From Thermococcus sp. (GTDB taxonomy: Archaea > Methanobacteriota_B > Thermococci > Thermococcales > Thermococcaceae): DNA of 6,946 nt. Below, piece by piece: positions 5,094 to 6,946 of the stretch; position 1 is the stretch's first letter, and the number at the start of each line of letters is the position of its first letter. Below the pieces are notes generated by a model. That model saw nothing but the letters and a program-made list of their open reading frames with translations. It was not told where the DNA came from and ran no database searches. The stretch covers positions 1 through 6,946 of the forward strand of contig JALTCK010000083.1 of the NCBI GenBank assembly GCA_027074805.1, read 5' to 3'. The translations under genes and the position numbers were made by a program.

Positions 5094-6115
5094 TCGAGGA
5101 GGATGAAGCGCTCCCCCTCAATATCCTCAACATAACTGCCGATTCCCCCGACTTTCCATTCCTCTCCATTGAGTTTTACGGTAACGTTCGCAACGAGGGG
5201 AGTGTATTCGTAGTCCACTATCTCCCCCCTAAGGGTAGCCGGTTCCCTAGTGTCAACCCACTTCCCGGTTACCTCCGCCTTCCTCGGTGTTCCTGCCATT
5301 TTGAGGAGGGTAATTACGGTTCTTATGTTGACAAGGGTTAGGGGCTTTCTGAGGATGGTATAGTTGACCGGTTTCACGAGCTCACTGTTGTCGAAGTATA
5401 TGGTGTAGAACCAGTGCATGTACTGGAAGACCACCTTCGGACTCTTTGCCCAGAAGGAGTAGAATTTCTCCCTCCTCCTATCCCTTGGTATTGCACCGAA
5501 GAAAATCGCATAGTCGGAGTCCCCGATTATCCAGCTGGCCATGAGCCATGGTGCCCCGCTGGTCTTTGAGAGGATTATGTTATCAGCATTTAGCCAGTCG
5601 GGAATTTCATCCTCAAAGTTCGTGACTATGACAAAGAGGACGTCCTTTTTAGCCCTTATTTCGTTTTTAAGGAGTTTGAGGAACTCAAAGGGAGTGTTTA
5701 TTAAAACCTCGTGCCGAGCAGTCCTGATTATATACTCAACCCTCTCGAGGGTGTTGTCGAAGCCCTGTATAGTCCATATCTCAGGCAGGTCCTGACCATG
5801 GGCCTCACGGTAGAGCTCCATAAAAGCACTCTTCAGGTTGTTTATGTCCTCTATGAACTCCTCCTTTATCTTTTCCAAGACAACCTCAGGATTAACCGGC
5901 CTGTATAGCCTCGGCGACCCATGCATAACGTCGACGAAGCCCTTTCTGTGGAGAGAGCTCAGAACGTCGTAAACCCTAGTATGGGGGATACCGCTCTCCC
6001 TCGTTATATCTGTCGCCTTGCTCGGCCCCAACTTAAGGAGCGTAACGTATGCCAAGCTCTCGTACTTAGTCAGACCCAGTTTCTGAAGTTTCTCAATGAT
6101 CTCCTCTTCCCTCAT
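5090..6115 (-). CDS. trmBL1: TrmB-family sugar-responsive transcription regulator, TrmBL1/Tgr-like
   Basis: This protein of 341 residues from the chosen ATG (353 from an upstream ATG at 6151) is a TrmB-family regulator. Its N-terminal winged helix-turn-helix (residues 6-70 or so; GLTKYESLAYVTLL, then recognition helix IPHTRVYDVLSSL) binds DNA. A linker helix leads into a C-terminal sugar-binding domain ending in GGIGSYVEDIEGERFILLD. In Thermococcales, TrmBL1 (Tgr) binds the glycolytic motif, represses sugar uptake and glycolysis genes and activates gluconeogenic ones, depending on sugar. The UPF0146 neighbour agrees with P. furiosus PF0123-PF0124 as I recall. ATG 6115 is preferred because GGGGGTC lies 5 nt upstream and family members begin near this point; ATG 6151 has no good ribosome site. 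TrmB itself differs in sequence, but TrmBL2 cannot be fully excluded without alignment. Confidence 0.88.
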   Translation of the reverse strand: MREEEIIEKLQKLGLTKYESLAYVTLLKLGPSKATDITRESGIPHTRVYDVLSSLHRKGFVDVMHGSPRLYRPVNPEVVLEKIKEEFIEDINNLKSAFMELYREAHGQDLPEIWTIQGFDNTLERVEYIIRTARHEVLINTPFEFLKLLKNEIRAKKDVLFVIVTNFEDEIPDWLNADNIILSKTSGAPWLMASWIIGDSDYAIFFGAIPRDRRREKFYSFWAKSPKVVFQYMHWFYTIYFDNSELVKPVNYTILRKPLTLVNIRTVITLLKMAGTPRKAEVTGKWVDTREPATLRGEIVDYEYTPLVANVTVKLNGEEWKVGGIGSYVEDIEGERFILLD

Positions 6116-6120
6116 GCTCA

Positions 6121-6127
6121 GACCCCC
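6121..6127 (-). promoter_or_regulatory. ribosome site deciding the regulator start
   Basis: Reading leftward, GGGGGTC stands 5 nt before the ATG at 6115. The upstream in-frame ATG at 6151 is preceded only by CACCAAGG and would leave a leader of about 6 nt. This supports the shorter protein and leaves an untranslated leader of about 40 nt that contains the putative operator. Confidence 0.5.
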
Positions 6128-6145
6128 AATAACTTCCGGAAGTTT

Positions 6146-6162
6146 AATCATCCTTGGTGATA
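6146..6162. promoter_or_regulatory. candidate Thermococcales glycolytic motif (TrmBL1/Tgr operator)
   Basis: AATCAT-CCTTG-GTGATA matches the consensus TATCAC-N5-GTGATA at 10 of 12 specified positions, with one arm perfect. It overlaps the predicted transcription start of the regulator gene (about 6158), which is a repressing position. It lies about 18 nt upstream of the TATA of the divergent operon, which is the activating position known for this motif. Only the sequence match is seen; binding is inferred. Confidence 0.5.
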
Positions 6163-6179
6163 CCTAAAGTTGAGAGTGC

Positions 6180-6193
6180 GTATAAAACTTTCG
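6180..6193. promoter_or_regulatory. overlapping divergent TATA boxes, regulator / UPF0146 operon
   Basis: Reading leftward, CGAAAG-TTTTATAC is a good BRE/TATA match and predicts a start near 6158 for the regulator. Reading rightward, the same bases give TATAAAAC with a poorer BRE and predict a start near 6210 for the UPF0146 operon. Only one strand could be served at a time. Confidence 0.5.
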
Positions 6194-6236
6194 TTACTAA
6201 CGTCAAACTTTTTAGGGGTTAGGCTGAGGAGCCTTT

Positions 6237-6647
6237 ATGACACTAAAAGAATTTGCCCACTTCATCGCAGAGAACGCCCCAGGTAGAAGGACCATTGAGA
6301 TCGGGATTGGCTTCCAGCTAAGCGTTGCTCTCAGACTTAAAGAGCTCGGATACGAGGTCACCGTCGTTGACTGGAATGAAGAAGCCGTTGAAAACGCAGA
6401 GAGAGAGGGATTAAAGGCCGTAAAGGATGACGTGTTCAACCCAAGGATGGAGATATACAGAGGGACAGATGTGATATACTCGGTTCGCCCGACTCCTGAG
6501 ATTGTGGAGCCCATACTTCACATTGGGAGGAACTTGAAGAAACCGATTTACATACTCCCCTTCAGCGGGGATCCGGTCCCACCCGGAACCCAACTCGTGA
6601 ACTACCGTGGGCTGGCGATATACGTTTATAAGCCATTGAGAAAATAA
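6237..6647 (+). CDS. UPF0146 family protein, Rossmann/methyltransferase-like, function unknown
   Basis: This 136-residue protein belongs to the archaeal UPF0146 family of unproven function. It begins like a SAM-binding Rossmann domain: a glycine-rich turn in TIEIGIGF (19-26), a helix, then a second strand ending in an acidic residue (VTVVDWN, D45), which in methyltransferases contacts the ribose of SAM. A third strand (VIYSVRPTPEI, about 80-90) holds an RPTPE block typical of the family. It is shorter than most methyltransferases and lacks an evident substrate domain. The start is supported by TGAGGAG (6225-6231) 5 nt before the ATG. It is followed after 14 nt by the mutase gene, so the two form an operon, and it is divergent from the TrmBL1-like gene. 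Confidence 0.82.
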   Translation: MTLKEFAHFIAENAPGRRTIEIGIGFQLSVALRLKELGYEVTVVDWNEEAVENAEREGLKAVKDDVFNPRMEIYRGTDVIYSVRPTPEIVEPILHIGRNLKKPIYILPFSGDPVPPGTQLVNYRGLAIYVYKPLRK

Positions 6648-6661
6648 CACCGGTGGTGTTA

Positions 6662-6946
6662 ATGAAACTCTTCGGTACTGCTGGCATCAGAGGGAGACTC
6701 TGGGAGAAGGTCACGCCAGAGATGGCAATGAAGATTGGAAAAGCCGTCGGGACGTATATTGAAGGTAAGAGCGTAGCGGTTGCAAGGGATGGAAGGACGT
6801 CAAGCATCATGCTCCAGAAGGCCCTAATCAGTGGGCTTCTCAGTACGGGAAAAGAGGTTCTCGACCTTGGACTCATTCCAACGCCGGTCTTGGCGTGGGC
6901 AACTAGGGAGCACGCGAACGGCGGCGTTATGATGACAGCCAGCCAC
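6662..6946 (+). CDS. phosphoglucosamine mutase / phosphomannomutase family protein, 3' truncated by window edge
   Basis: The first 95 residues of an alpha-D-phosphohexomutase are present; the gene continues past the window (full proteins are about 450 residues). The start MKLFGTAGIRG is the family's N-terminal phosphate-binding loop. ARDGRTSS (41-48) and IPTPVLAW follow, and the last residues TASH contain S94, the serine that carries the catalytic phosphate. Such enzymes interconvert glucosamine-6-P and -1-P, or mannose- and glucose-phosphates. Archaeal members named GlmM often start this way, but specificity cannot be fixed from the N-terminus. GGTGGTG (6652-6658) lies shortly before the ATG. 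The gene probably shares a transcript with UPF0146. Confidence 0.88.
   Translation, partial: MKLFGTAGIRGRLWEKVTPEMAMKIGKAVGTYIEGKSVAVARDGRTSSIMLQKALISGLLSTGKEVLDLGLIPTPVLAWATREHANGGVMMTASH

Noticed and set aside
6562..6876. 104-codon reverse frame across the UPF0146/mutase junction
   Set aside because: It is a shadow of two well-supported genes on the other strand and shows a low-complexity pattern.
1..6946. CRISPR array or insertion sequence with intact transposase
   Set aside because: No regularly spaced repeats and no transposase or integrase frame were seen on either strand.

Overview
The window looks like a chromosomal piece from a hyperthermophilic euryarchaeon of the order Thermococcales (Pyrococcus/Thermococcus type). 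The reasons are the gene content (a diacetylchitobiose-type deacetylase, the RNase P protein Pop5, a TrmB-family sugar regulator next to a UPF0146 gene, an archaeal phosphohexosamine mutase), archaeal BRE/TATA promoters, GGAGGTG ribosome sites 5 nt before start codons, and very tight gene packing. I cannot name the species.

Layout. 133-2248 (+) is a translationally coupled three-gene operon: a family 1 beta-glycosidase, a small VapB-like antitoxin and a PIN-domain protein, each overlapping the next by the four bases ATGA. Directly abutting it tail to tail, 3064-2249 (-) is a PIG-L family zinc deacetylase of the diacetylchitobiose deacetylase (Dac) type. From memory the order Dac / PIN protein / GH1 matches P. 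horikoshii PH0499-PH0500-PH0501. Next is a 506-bp stretch without a convincing protein gene (3065-3570). It holds the probably leaderless dac promoter and a possible structured non-coding RNA, or a decayed element, read rightward from a good TATA box at about 3205. Then comes a divergent pair sharing one AT-rich promoter core: a radical SAM protein (-, ending at 3571) and the RNase P subunit Pop5 (+, 4731-5093). Pop5 converges with, and overlaps by 4 nt, a TrmBL1/Tgr-like transcription regulator (-, 5090-6115). That regulator is divergent from a two-gene operon (+) of a UPF0146 Rossmann protein and a phosphoglucosamine/phosphomannomutase that runs off the right edge.

How they fit together. 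The left half looks like beta-linked oligosaccharide and chitin-derived sugar use (deacetylation plus glycosidase). The right half carries a likely master sugar-responsive regulator next to an amino-sugar/hexose phosphate mutase. The most interesting regulatory signal is a 10/12 match to the Thermococcales glycolytic motif at 6146-6162. It sits downstream of the regulator's own TATA box (repressing position) and upstream of the TATA of the divergent UPF0146-mutase operon (activating position), so one site could drive opposite responses. Radical SAM and Pop5 look like housekeeping genes unrelated to sugar use.

Functions are assigned from motifs and remembered family members; no database search was run. 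The non-coding RNA and operator calls are hypotheses.
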